A program made the position numbers and the translations under genes. Under the pieces are notes generated by a model that had not been told where the DNA came from, ran no database searches, and saw nothing but the letters and a program-made list of their open reading frames with translations. From Bolinopsis microptera (taxonomy: Eukaryota > Ctenophora > Tentaculata > Lobata > Bolinopsidae), in contig NC_087078.1 in NCBI RefSeq assembly GCF_026151205.1, forward strand, positions 11,170,175 through 11,234,174: DNA of 64,000 nt, in the 5' to 3' direction. Shown piece by piece: positions 8,137 to 16,714 of the stretch. Position 1 is the first letter of the stretch. The number at the start of each line of letters is the position of its first letter.

Positions 8137-11130
8137 TTAAAATAAATTTCTCCACAATTGGCGGTTCGAGGCTAAATACCTTAAGTCTGTCAAGTTGTCA
8201 CTATTATTCAAATTAATCTTTCTTTTATTCAAATCGTCTAAAATAGTTTTAAAAATATTACATTGATGTCTACCAATCCTTCCCCTCATATTTGACATAC
8301 TATCAACAGCAAAATTTAGAGCTAGTTGTGGTGGTGAGTTGCAGTCGCTACGAAGAATGTGCCCAAACATTTTCCAGCGGGATTTATGAACTCTCTCTGA
8401 AAGTGGAGTTACATTGCAACGAGCATACAAGTCCTTGTTGCTGATGATGCGGGGATAGGTCATGTTGATGATACGTCTTAGATGTTTGCGTTGACACACA
8501 TCAACTTTATTGATAATGTTCTGTGGAGCTGCCCAGCTGTTACAGTTGTACAATAAAACAGGGGTAACAAATGCTTCATACAGCTTGATTTTTACACGAA
8601 GAGAAATGCGGGATTTCTCTGCCCATACCTTGCTGTATTTCTCAAAGGCAACGTAAGCAAGGATGCATCGGCGAGAGATATCAGCCTTACTGCAGAGCTT
8701 GGATCCAAGAGAAATAGTGTTGCGCCAGGGCTCTCTGTTCTTCGCGGGTTCACCCTTGGCGTCTACCTCGTCCTTATCTGCAATGTAGAAGTGGACATGT
8801 TCTGTTTTGTCCTCGTTCACAAACAGGTTCCATTCTTCAAGGATCTCCTTACATATGGGCAGCATTTCTTTAAGAGTTTCCTCATCCTCATCTGCAAAAT
8901 CGCCATCGTCGGCGTATTCCCATTCAATAGGCATGAGGGTCTCGGGGTTGAACGGTGGGTTAGGCCGAATGGTAATCACTACTGCACGGAAGTGGTACAA
9001 AGCTCCAGCAAAGTACAGTGTGAAGAATGCACCAGATGCAGCATCACCTTGAAACGAACCCTCGGATGTTTCAAACTCTAAAGAAATGGTGTTGTTGATT
9101 TTTATCCTCAATTTGGTGTTGGAGAGCAAGTATCTCGCCAAACGAATGTCATCCTCATAACAACCAGCATCAGCCAAAAGATCCAGGATAACTGATCTCT
9201 TGATGGTATCGAAGGCCGAGCTCATGTCGATTCCCATCTTGTGGAACTCCCATCTCTTCTCTTTCACAACAGAAATCAGAATTCGTTGAGTCCAGACAAT
9301 ATTGGCACAACTATGACCAGCCTTGTAGGCATTTTGCCATGGTCCTGTGTACTCTGCAATTTGTCTTTGAATTCTGTGTAGAGTAATCAAGGAGAGCAGT
9401 TTCCTAGTTCCATTCAGAAGGCAAAGAGGTCTGAGGCTCTTTAGAGGTCCTTTTGGTTTCCCTGGCTTCTGAAGAGGGGTTAGAAACCCTTCCGTGAAAG
9501 AGGGTACATGCTCATGTACTTCGAATGATCGATTAATGAGACATGCATATTGCTGGAAGAATACAGGTGGTGCGTACTTCAGCAGCTCGTTAGGAATCTC
9601 ATCAGGACCTACTGCTTTTCCATTTTTCAACTTTGAAGCAGCATATTGGACTTCTAAGGAAGTTATAGGAGTATTCAGAGGACGTGGGAGTCCAGTGAAA
9701 GGTACCAAAGGAGGGTCTGAGCTGGTGTAGTGATTTTTAAACCACTCTCTAATGATACTTGCTTTCATATCGTCACTTGCAACTAGCTGATTTTCAGAGT
9801 TGAAGACAGATATTGGCTCTGACTCTTTGTTGGCAGCAAGAGCTCTGGTAGCCTCGAACATCCTCTTCGTGTCATCTGCAGCGTTGATGGTGTCAGCTAG
9901 TTGGTTGGCTAGAGCTGTCTCTAGCACTTTAAGACGTTTATTGATATCGTTCTTGAGTTTATTGATACGTTTTCTCAATACTGTCCTGTCTCTAACTGAA
10001 TTGTCGTTCAGTTCTTGTAAAAGTTTGTGTCTCTCGTCAGACATATTACATACATGCTGATCTGATGAATGATGATGTCTTTGGGTTTTCTTCTTGACAC
10101 CCACAGTGTTAGAGGCTGAAGACTTGATAGTTTCAAACAGCTGTTCGAATCCTGTCTTAGTGTCAGCGGAAGGTGGAAGACTGTCAATTTGCTGAGTGAC
10201 AGTTTGCTGGTACTGATCTTGTAGTTCCTTGTTACAAACCAGCGATGTCGTGTTGTACCTTTTAGCAGCTGATGTACTGTTTCGGTATAACTTAGTTTGC
10301 TGCCTCAGGTCTATGGTAGCTTTTACAATCTTATGATCAGAATGTAGTTTAGCTCCTGCATAGGCCCTTGCATCATTGAGAAAAACAGTGCTGCGTGACC
10401 GGCATAAAACATAATCAATCTGAGAAAAATAAGGGCGACTTCTTTTGGTCTTCTTGTCTTTCACCCAACCAGTTCTTGTGGTTATATGACGACTGGAATG
10501 ACGAAATGCAGTGTTTGCAGCAAACAAACCATTAGAAACAAGAAAATCCAATAATCTCCCACCATTTTCATTTCGTCTTCCAACGCCATGCCTTCCAATG
10601 TTCTTATGAAGGCCATTTTGAAAGTCATGATCAGACCTTTTGCCAAGTTTGGCATTGAAATCTCCTAGGATCCAGATTTCATGTCTTGCAGGCACATTAA
10701 TTGCTTCCTGAAGCTCACAGTAAAACTGGTCAGTAGCAGCCGGATTTGATAAAGTTTTTGGGTTGGTTGGACTGTAACAGTTCACGATTCGCATTTTGCA
10801 TGGTGGTTTGTTAACAAACTTGGATGGAATAAAAAAGTCCATGAAAGCAACTCGATCGCTGATCTGATGAAATGAACGGAAATAATAATTTACACGAGCG
10901 TTGATTAAGAAACCCAGTCCACCATGACGTCCTGTCTTCTGATCAAACAAAAGGAGGCGATGATTTCCTGGTAGTTTCTTATCCTCAAACTGACAAATTT
11001 TAGTCTCTTGAATCCCTATAATGTCCAAGTCATACCTGTCACAGTCGTTAGCAAGCAAGCACTGCTTGTCTGTCTTCGTCAAACCTCGAACATTCCAAGT
11101 AGCAACGCCGAGAAGAGCAATTGGTAACAA
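8137..11130 (-). CDS. Non-LTR retrotransposon ORF2: AP-like endonuclease and reverse transcriptase
   Basis: The 997-codon frame encodes the enzyme that nicks the target and copies RNA by target-primed reverse transcription. Residues 1-270 are the endonuclease/exonuclease/phosphatase fold: WNVRGL (Asn13), QETK (Glu42), ILGDFNAKLG (156-159) and LHSDHKIV (264-266). RT follows with LKNGKAVGPDEIPNELL, a MGIDMSSAFDTI box A, EGSFQGDAASG box B and YADD at 739-742. After the thumb come VTPVLLYNCNSWA and SRWKMFGHILR. There is no RNase H or gag-like finger. The annotated first codon is TTG directly after an in-frame TAA stop, so the true N-terminus is probably reached by frameshift from the overlapping ATG frame at 11197, or by a downstream start. 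All catalytic residues are present. Confidence 0.9.
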   Translation of the reverse strand: MLPIALLGVATWNVRGLTKTDKQCLLANDCDRYDLDIIGIQETKICQFEDKKLPGNHRLLLFDQKTGRHGGLGFLINARVNYYFRSFHQISDRVAFMDFFIPSKFVNKPPCKMRIVNCYSPTNPKTLSNPAATDQFYCELQEAINVPARHEIWILGDFNAKLGKRSDHDFQNGLHKNIGRHGVGRRNENGGRLLDFLVSNGLFAANTAFRHSSRHITTRTGWVKDKKTKRSRPYFSQIDYVLCRSRSTVFLNDARAYAGAKLHSDHKIVKATIDLRQQTKLYRNSTSAAKRYNTTSLVCNKELQDQYQQTVTQQIDSLPPSADTKTGFEQLFETIKSSASNTVGVKKKTQRHHHSSDQHVCNMSDERHKLLQELNDNSVRDRTVLRKRINKLKNDINKRLKVLETALANQLADTINAADDTKRMFEATRALAANKESEPISVFNSENQLVASDDMKASIIREWFKNHYTSSDPPLVPFTGLPRPLNTPITSLEVQYAASKLKNGKAVGPDEIPNELLKYAPPVFFQQYACLINRSFEVHEHVPSFTEGFLTPLQKPGKPKGPLKSLRPLCLLNGTRKLLSLITLHRIQRQIAEYTGPWQNAYKAGHSCANIVWTQRILISVVKEKRWEFHKMGIDMSSAFDTIKRSVILDLLADAGCYEDDIRLARYLLSNTKLRIKINNTISLEFETSEGSFQGDAASGAFFTLYFAGALYHFRAVVITIRPNPPFNPETLMPIEWEYADDGDFADEDEETLKEMLPICKEILEEWNLFVNEDKTEHVHFYIADKDEVDAKGEPAKNREPWRNTISLGSKLCSKADISRRCILAYVAFEKYSKVWAEKSRISLRVKIKLYEAFVTPVLLYNCNSWAAPQNIINKVDVCQRKHLRRIINMTYPRIISNKDLYARCNVTPLSERVHKSRWKMFGHILRSDCNSPPQLALNFAVDSMSNMRGRIGRHQCNIFKTILDDLNKRKINLNNSDNLTDLRYLASNRQLWRNLF

Positions 11131-11197
11131 GGATTACGGTGTCCAGTTCTACAGCGATCCTTCGCGTAGGGGTAGATAGTCTGGTTGCAGCAACCAT
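11091..11197 (-). CDS. Short overlapping leader ORF at the 5' end of the RTE-like element
   Basis: ATG at 11197 opens a frame of roughly 35 codons (MVAATRLSTPTRRIAVELD...) that overlaps the start of the endonuclease frame and ends about 40 bp inside it. The endonuclease frame lacks an ATG here, so a frameshift would join the two. Overlapping leaders of this kind occur in RTE elements. The exact stop position is approximate. Confidence 0.4.
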
Positions 11198-11235
11198 GCG
11201 AGTTCATCACGAACTACACGCCATCCTAAATATAT

Positions 11236-11643
11236 ATATATATATATGTGTATATATCCGTGCCATTTTACTGACACCACGGCATCAACTTTAACGCGAC
11301 TTTCCGCAAAAACCGTAAAACATATACAACTGAAACTTTTTTGACTGGGTCAAATGCTTTAATGGCCTTCAAATCAGCATGAAAAAATAAAAAATTGGCC
11401 AAGGAATAATAATTTTAGTGCCCAAAATTTGGACTCTCAAGTGGTGTCAAAAACGCGAATTAAATAGGTAATAATTATTTTAGTCTCTCGAGTCTTGACA
11501 CCACTTTAGGGTTAGACGGGTTCCTGCTAGTAATTATAATACTTGTGTGATAGTAACTATCACACAAGTATTTGTGACTCAATCATATCGAGGTTAAAAA
11601 CTGTGCCTTCATTATATGGAGGTTAAGTAACTGTTTACTGTAC
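11236..11643. other. Intron-like DNA 3' of the sulfotransferase exons, with a perfect hairpin
   Basis: No coding exon is seen on either strand. GTGTCA/TGACACC words recur around 11270, 11440 and 11505. The hairpin at 11539-11571 is listed separately. Confidence 0.5.
11539..11571. repeat. Perfect 16-bp inverted repeat (hairpin)
   Basis: ATACTTGTGTGATAGT is followed by one A and then its exact complement, a 33-bp near-palindrome. A cruciform or the tip of a small foldback element is possible. Confidence 0.85.
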
Positions 11644-11771
11644 CTCAATATCTAACAGCTCAATCCAGGGCACTGCCTGGGAAAGGTTGTTTCTGAGTGA
11701 AATCCTGCTGTCCTTGTTCACACCGTTCTTCTCGTAGAGACATTTCAGTATTTGCTGTACCCATAGAGTCC
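11644..11771 (-). CDS. Sulfotransferase (SULT-like) exon 3: helix after the PAPS loop
   Basis: Acceptor ...AAACAG precedes 11771 and donor GTACAG follows 11644. The 128-nt exon (phase 1 in, phase 0 out) encodes GTLWVQQILKCLYEKNG and ends SQAVPWIELLDIE. Joined to the previous exon it forms YPKSGTLWVQQIL, the 5'-phosphosulfate loop of cytosolic sulfotransferases, which transfer sulfate from PAPS to hydroxyl or amine groups. The typical PF(L/I)E segment appears as PWIE. The Thr-Thr of the usual SGTTW is Thr-Leu here. No later exons (RNPKD, RKGxxGDW) were found to the left, where the RTE, hAT and LINE block begins. Confidence 0.82.
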
Positions 11772-11923
11772 CTGTTTATAAGTTAATTAATAACTAAGTA
11801 TTAATTAGTTACAAATTATTAATATTATCCGGTTGATGGTGCTCGTCTGAAAATGATTTTAAAAGGTAATTTAAGGAAGGCAATTGAAAATTAAAATAAT
11901 AAATATCCAAACAGGTTGATAAC

Positions 11924-12001
11924 CTGACTTAGGATAGGTAACCAAAATAACATCGTCATCCCTCAGCTCGTAGTCTGATGTTCTGTGTATCTCGTTGCCG
12001 T
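11924..12001 (-). CDS. Sulfotransferase exon 2: YPKSG half of the PAPS-binding loop
   Basis: The 78-nt exon lies between acceptor ...GATAG and donor GTTATC. It encodes GNEIHRTSDYELRDDD followed by VILVTYPKSG. RDDDVxxVTYPKSG is the hallmark of the SULT family, and the intron splits the loop after YPKSG as in vertebrate SULT genes. Reading phase matches both neighbours. Confidence 0.85.
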
Positions 12002-12035
12002 CTATCAAGTGTTAATCACTAGTTTACTAGAAACT

Positions 12036-12110
12036 TGAAACCTCGACTAAAGTTAACCTTTTTCCATTATTTGTATTAGAGTAAAACATATTCAGAGCTC
12101 CTAACATGTG
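12036..12110. repeat. Diverged fragment of the 30.66-32.14 kb inverted-repeat element
   Basis: ACCTCGACTAAAGTTAACC plus the following ATTAGAG...CAGAGCTCCT matches, with substitutions, the arm sequence near 31880-31945. It lies in the intron between sulfotransferase exons 1 and 2. Confidence 0.6.
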
Positions 12111-12298
12111 ATCATGGTTCCCGGACGAGCTTAAACTTTTGTCATTATTGAGCCTTATGAACGACAGACAAGCATTGACTCACAATTATTTGGATTTATT
12201 TTGGATTTATGAGAACCAGTCCAGCAAAGATTTAGTATTATTACTATTAGGTATACACTTAATCTAGTGCACGGTTAGTAAGCTCACATTAAACGTAC

Positions 12299-12412
12299 CG
12301 GTGGGTATATCTGTCCACACAGAAAGTTGTGTCTGAACGGCAGGTTGAGAGGAGGGAATAAACTTTTTATGGGCATATTCCAATCCATGTCGAGTTAAAA
12401 TGCAGGTGGTTA
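12299..12412 (-). CDS. Candidate sulfotransferase exon 1
   Basis: The 114-nt segment lies between an acceptor-like CTAG and donor GTACGT. In the only phase compatible with exon 2 it reads GLEYAHKKFIPSS followed by QTQLSVWTDIPT, without stops. Weakly similar Y-x-G-x-x-F regions precede the RDDD motif in SULT proteins. It has no ATG in this frame, so a further upstream exon is expected. An ATG in another frame (MDWNMPIKSL) does not match the splice phase. Confidence 0.45.
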
Positions 12413-13175
12413 CTAGTAACAAATAGAATTAGACAATAAATAAGCTAGTGTTAAAAGTGTAGTGGGCCAAGGTTTTACTTTCAGATTTAACCCACGCATT
12501 ATATTGCATATATTGTGTAAAATTTCAAGTTTCAGGTGCCAATTTGAGATCAGACCTTTGGAAGCTTTACTTTTTACAAGTTTTTCGCACAATTAAGTTT
12601 ACTACCATGAGTTTCTAAAATTTCGTAAGTCAAAATAAATGAACACATATTGCTGAACTTATCAAAAATTCACCTATTAAAATACAAAGTAAAATAAAAA
12701 TTCTGAAGTTCCAACAGGTCTAAAACAAGATTACCCAACAAAGATATAATTATAATACCTATATAGAATAAAATATGTAATCAAAATAAAAAATGTAACT
12801 AACTAAAAAATCTGTGATTAATCAGTCACTCAGTAATACTAAAGATTTCCATTAACTTACTAACTTAACATTATAATCGATTTAACGGAGAATATCGACA
12901 AAAATCATTCATAAAGTCATGATGTATTATAATCAAGAGGTCTTAAACAATAACCCTTAAATCAATTTCAAATGTTAAACACGAAATAAGTAAACACAAA
13001 AGGCTGACATTAACTTTAAATCAATAATTATTTACCAATGAAATTATTTAACATGTTCTACTTTTGGTCCACCAATGCTGGATATAACTGAATATGATCA
13101 TTGTGGCACGTGATAACCATCAAATACGTGGTGCGTGATCAAACACGTGAGCACACACATAAAGTGCACCTAAAA
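12413..13175. other. AT-rich intergenic spacer between the sulfotransferase and zinc-finger genes
   Basis: No exon recognised. CACGTG E-boxes occur near 13110 and 13145, close to the zinc-finger gene's 3' end. Confidence 0.5.
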
Positions 13176-13349
13176 TCACACATCATCAGATTTAGCAGAG
13201 TGTTTCCGTTTCATGTGCTGTGTCATATTGCTCTTCAGTCCAGTCTCCCAGCTGCAGTGTGGACAAGTGAAGGGCTTGTAGCCGGTATGCTGGGTCCGGT
13301 GTGCTGCTAGGTAGTCTCGTCTTGTCGCGGAGTAGTCGCATTCTGAGCA
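13176..13349 (-). CDS. C2H2 zinc-finger protein, last exon (fingers 3 and 4)
   Basis: The acceptor is ACCACCCCAG; 58 codons end with TGA at 13176. Finger 3 is CSECDYSATRRDYLAAHRTQH, joined by the linker TGYKPFT to finger 4, CPHCSWETGLKSNMTQHMKR with its final KH. The tail is SAKSDDV. The CDYSA style resembles REST/ZFX-type fingers that bind DNA. This is the 3' end of a six-exon minus-strand gene whose exon phases all agree, so it is likely functional. Confidence 0.92.
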   Translation of the reverse strand, partial: CSECDYSATRRDYLAAHRTQHTGYKPFTCPHCSWETGLKSNMTQHMKRKHSAKSDDV

Positions 13350-13715
13350 CTGGGGTGGTTACCTTGGTTACTGTTAATTGGTTTCTAATTAAATAATTAG
13401 TTTCTAATTAAATAAGCGGTTAATTGTCTAATTTTTAAGTAGTTCAGTAGGAGGAGAGGTATATGAGTCGGTTAATAAATTAAAAGTGAATTCGTTCTTT
13501 TGATCAAGAAGACAAAGAAGGTATCATGATTTCTGAAATTTGCATTAACCAGCCGCGGTAATCAGTTATACTTATAATCACTTCTAATTCTTGAATCAAG
13601 ATGTCAGCGATAGTAGTTACAGTTTGTGGTAAAATATAGCAATGTTCCTACTTCCTATAACAGTCAATACGTCAACTAATTACAGTCTATAAAAATATAA
13701 TAGGTTTATAATAAC

Positions 13716-13843
13716 CTGGTATTTCTTCCGGGCAGTATGCTTGCTCCACATATGTTGAACCAGATTGTGTTTAAGAGCCGCACTATAGTCGCACATGCCG
13801 CACTGGTAGGGTCTTTCTCCACTGTGTGTCTTCCAGTGACGAG
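13716..13843 (-). CDS. C2H2 zinc-finger protein, finger 1 end and finger 2
   Basis: The 128-nt exon (phase 1 in, phase 0 out) encodes RHWKTHSGERPYQC, which completes finger 1 and gives the classic TGEKP-like linker SGERPYQ. Finger 2 is CGMCDYSAALKHNLVQHMWS followed by KH, and the exon ends at ARKKYQ. The next exon begins directly with the first Cys of finger 3. Confidence 0.92.
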
Positions 13844-14099
13844 CTGGGGTTAGTCGTTTGCATGGTTACATGTTACTATGATTACATGTTACTATGGTTA
13901 CATGTTACCAATAATAATATAATACATTGGCGAGCTGGGGTACCACAGTTTGTACAATGAAAATAAGGTAACCAATTTAAATGATTAAAGCGTTATTATA
14001 ACCACTTATTTCAAATGTTTTGTCTTCTTCAAGGATTCAGGGGCATGTATATAATAATTTATAACTATAGTGTCCAGCCCTAATCTAATTGTTTCTCAC

Positions 14100-14207
14100 C
14101 TAACTGATTGTACTGCTTAGCTTGGTAGTCGCAGTATTTGCACTCAAACGATTTCTCGTCTTTTAGATTGTAGTTGTATCTAGGAGATTCTGATCTCGGA
14201 CGATATT
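14100..14207 (-). CDS. C2H2 zinc-finger protein, start of finger 1
   Basis: The 108-nt exon lies between acceptor TATTTTCAG and donor GTGAGA. It encodes a basic stretch EYRPRSESPRYNYNLKDEKS and then FECKYCDYQAKQYNQL. The finger is cut by the intron before ARH. Phases 1 in and 1 out match both neighbours. Confidence 0.9.
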
Positions 14208-14307
14208 CTGAAAATACCGGGCGATGAAGGTCAAGAAGCAACAAACAGAACCAGCATATCCTGATCCTCAGTGTCGCATGCATGCACTGGAGCACCGTTA
14301 TCAATGT

Positions 14308-14383
14308 CACGTGTATTTTGTCACGTGTACCTTGTCACGTGTACCTTGTCACGTTTACCTTGTCACGTGTACCTTGTCACGTG
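14308..14383. repeat. 14-bp tandem repeat carrying CACGTG E-boxes
   Basis: TGTCACGTGTACCT-type units have CACGTG at 14308, 14322, 14336, 14364 and 14378; the unit at 14350 has CACGTT. The period is exactly 14. The array sits in the intron between the finger-1 exon and the Thr/Ala-rich exon. Confidence 0.85.
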
Positions 14384-14458
14384 TACGTGAATAATTGCAG
14401 GTTCACCATTAGAATCCCAGGCTCATACTATATAACTTCCTAGTTCTAACTTACTTAC

Positions 14459-14806
14459 CTTCTGTCATTCTAACATCCCATGATTTTTTAATATTCGCAG
14501 TATCCTTCTCTTTCAAATAGGGTGACCAGACCGAGTTACTACTTATCAGAGTTCTACCAATCATCTTGTTAATGTGAGGAGTGGCTCCTTGTTGGGGTGT
14601 TGTTGTAATGGTCCCCAGAGGGGCCGTCACTAGAGGCGCCACAATGGTTCCCAGAGGGGCCGTCGCATGAGGCGCCACAGCGGTTCCTGAAGAGGTCTTT
14701 AGAGTTGTGGTTGCAGTTGGGGTGGTGAGAAATACCGGTGTCTGGTCAGAGAGAACAGTGGTTGCTGTGGAGGAGGACGCAGTCGTATTTATAGGGGAGA
14801 GGGACC
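14459..14806 (-). CDS. C2H2 zinc-finger protein, low-complexity Thr/Ala/Pro-rich exon
   Basis: The 348-nt exon (acceptor TATTGCAG, donor GTAAGT; phase 1 in and out) encodes SLSPINTTASSSTATTVL, repeated TAPLG blocks and then NKMIGRTLISSNSVWSPYLK and WDVRMTE. It is probably a disordered transactivation or spacer region. The repeated GAGGGGCC words at about 14615-14680 are part of this frame. Confidence 0.82.
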
Positions 14807-14985
14807 CTGCAATAATGAGAAACAGATTCAAATAATGTTTAGGGAATATTTATGTTCTTCAAAGAGATCCTGATTTGTATGAGCACCAGTATGATAATCT
14901 GATATTCATGATTTAAACCAGTTAAACCGGAGAAAACTTAATTTCAAAATGTGGAGACCTTTAATGTTATCAATAGTGAGCGTAC

Positions 14986-15366
14986 CATAACGCGAGCGCA
15001 AACCAGGGCACAAACTTCGAAATCCAACTTGGTTGTCCTCGATATTGGTCTTCGTTGAGTTGCTTAATGAATTACTGTCTTGAACATCTTGAACATCTTG
15101 AACATATTTTTCAGCAGCTTCCTTTGTGTTCCGTGTTTCAGTTTGGAGCCACGAGGCCGGAGATAGACTAGATGTACTGATGATAACAGGAAGTCTAGGG
15201 TAAGTTAATGGAAGAGATATGTTAGGAAGGGGGGTGGAGCGATCATGGAGGGAGGTTGAATGAGGGAGGGGCATCTGCAGTGGTGTGGTGAAGAAGGAGA
15301 CGGGACTTGGGAAGAGCCCTGGACAGGGTGCCAGCTCTTTTTTTAGTCGTGATAACTGGGCAATCA
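14986..15366 (-). CDS. C2H2 zinc-finger protein, Ser/Pro-rich exon with coiled-coil-like start
   Basis: The 381-nt exon (acceptor CATTTCAG, donor GTACGC) starts LIAQLSRLKKELAPCPG. It is then Pro/Ser/Leu-rich, followed by EAAEKYVQDVQDVQD, in which QDV is coded by a 9-bp triplication, and ends GLRSRYG. The phase joins both neighbours exactly. Confidence 0.82.
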
Positions 15367-15528
15367 CTGAAATGAGTAGAAAATCAACCTTAATGATTAT
15401 TGCGGTAAAATAACGATCGTAAATTTTTCGCTCTTTATGTTTCATCATCTCAAAATTAAAAAAAAACCATGATTACCAAATCTAAATTAGCAAGGGTAAA
15501 TTATTAACGACTGGACATTTTCCCTTAC

Positions 15529-15621
15529 GGTTTGCTATGCTATGGTTCCGCTGGCCAGGAACTTTCATCACTTCTTGTCCCTCCTTCAGGATTCCTCCAC
15601 ATACATCAATTATGTCACGAT
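15529..15621 (-). CDS. C2H2 zinc-finger protein, upstream coding exon
   Basis: The 93-nt exon lies between acceptor ATATTTCAG and donor GTAAGG. It encodes RDIIDVCGGILKEGQEVMKV then PGQRNHSIAN. It needs one base from an earlier exon. I do not recognise the domain. Confidence 0.78.
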
Positions 15622-15865
15622 CTGAAATATACAGTAGTAGATATAAGCTGTTAAATATACTGTTATAACAACTTATTATAGACCAAACATTATACTTATA
15701 GCTATGGTTCGTTTAACATTTTATTTGGAATTTAAGTTTAACTGTTAGGACCTGAAATTAGATATCATCAGGTAGATTAACATCAAACTTAAAAACACGT
15801 GTACCAGGTACTAAAAAACACGTACGGGGAGGAGGAGTGTTATACAGTAGTCCAACTATAATATA

Positions 15866-15956
15866 ATACCTTCGCGGACATAATTGTCACGGACAAGTTT
15901 TTCACGGACATAATTATTCACGCTCATGACCGTGATAATTATGGCCGATAAGGTAT
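15866..15956. mobile_element. Small foldback/MITE-like element
   Basis: ATACCTTCGCGGACATAATT at the left and the near-complement AATTATGGCCGATAAGGTAT at the right make imperfect 20-bp inverted ends around about 50 bp containing CACGGACA words. No target duplication was established. Confidence 0.5.
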
Positions 15957-16073
15957 CTTAAACAATAGGCACGGGTTACACTAGTTTTATATACGTACAT
16001 ATAATTCACCTACAAGTTTAACTGCTTGGAGTGATGAGGTACATCTTTGTGATAGATTAACATTAAACTCAAA

Positions 16074-16311
16074 ACACGTACCAGGTAAATTAACTTAACA
16101 TTCAAAAACACGTACCAGGTAAATTATCATTACACTAAAAAACACGTACCAGGTAAACTATCTTTGCACTAAAAAACACGTACCAGGTAAACTATCATTA
16201 CACTAAAAAACACGTACCAGGTAAACTATCATTACACTACAAAACACGTACCAGGTAAATTAACATCACACTAAAAAACACGTACCAGGTAGAGTAACAT
16301 CACACTCAAAA
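16074..16311. repeat. 34-bp minisatellite, seven copies
   Basis: ACACGTACCAGGTAAA begins units at 16074, 16108, 16142, 16176, 16210, 16244 and 16278, always 34 bp apart. Every unit carries CAGGTAAA or CAGGTAGA, which resembles a splice donor on the plus strand. Related single copies lie near 15795 and 15815. Confidence 0.92.
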
Positions 16312-16379
16312 AGTATCCTCTCACCACTATACCTAAAAGCATAACTACACTGCTCCATGATGGACCTAACAAACAGTAC

Positions 16380-16513
16380 CAAAGACGGACTAGCAGTTCA
16401 GTTTCTGTTGCTAGGTTACAGTTAGTGAGACTATTCCTGATAAGCGGGAGATCGTCCGGTCTTGTTATCAGTTGTGGCTTGTGTGACAGAGTTTCCATGA
16501 AGATCGGCCATGG
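16380..16513 (-). CDS. Candidate first coding exon of the zinc-finger gene
   Basis: Two ATGs read leftward here: ATG at about 16513 in a good context (ACCATGG; MADLHGNSVTQATTDNKTGR, ending after 24 codons), and a second at about 16498 with a longer frame, METLSHKPQLITRPDDLPLI... LLVRLW. Neither gives a clean canonical donor in the phase required by the exon at 15621. Placed here because promoter-like sequence follows. Confidence 0.25.
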
Positions 16514-16585
16514 TTCTAGAATGTCAGAGGGCCTTAAGATAGCCGCTACTTGGGTTGCAGATCAGAAGAAACAAGCTGCTGTAGC

Positions 16586-16714
16586 CCAATCAGGGTGGAG
16601 GAATACGTCACATGATGAAATGGATTAGGTCACGAGGGGGCGGGGACACGGTTAATAGAATCTTGCTAGTATCTTGCAATGATATTGGATGCTGCACCAA
16701 TTCACGTGCACGTG
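16586..16714 (-). promoter_or_regulatory. Promoter candidate: CCAAT, GC box and double E-box
   Basis: CCAAT at 16586, GGGGGCGGGG at 16636-16645, ATTGG (CCAAT on the minus strand) at 16684, and overlapping-style E-boxes CACGTGCACGTG at 16703-16714. This lies just upstream of the candidate first exon of the zinc-finger gene. No TATA box is clear. Confidence 0.45.

Larger units (their letters stand above)
5136..11235 (-). mobile_element. RTE-like non-LTR retrotransposon with tandemly amplified 3' end
   Basis: The element is read leftward. The 5' end lies next to a (TA)n run near 11230, followed by a short ATG frame (11197) and the 997-codon endonuclease-RT ORF (11130-8137). The 3' UTR follows, then three further 932-bp copies of the ORF C-terminus plus 3' UTR. 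The tail is (ATA)n/(TA)n at about 5136-5155. Both flanks are (TA)n, consistent with insertion into a microsatellite. The ORF has no disabling mutations, so insertion is recent. Clade placement as RTE-like rests on endonuclease-RT organisation, the short ORF after RT ending in RWKMFGHILR, and a microsatellite tail. Confidence 0.85.

Noticed and set aside
8791-10060. Plus-strand ORFs opposite the RTE-like frame
   Set aside because: Shadows of the 997-codon minus-strand ORF; they contain no recognisable motifs.
16074-16311. A CRISPR array
   Set aside because: Units are contiguous 34-bp direct repeats without unique spacers, in a eukaryotic intron-bearing locus.
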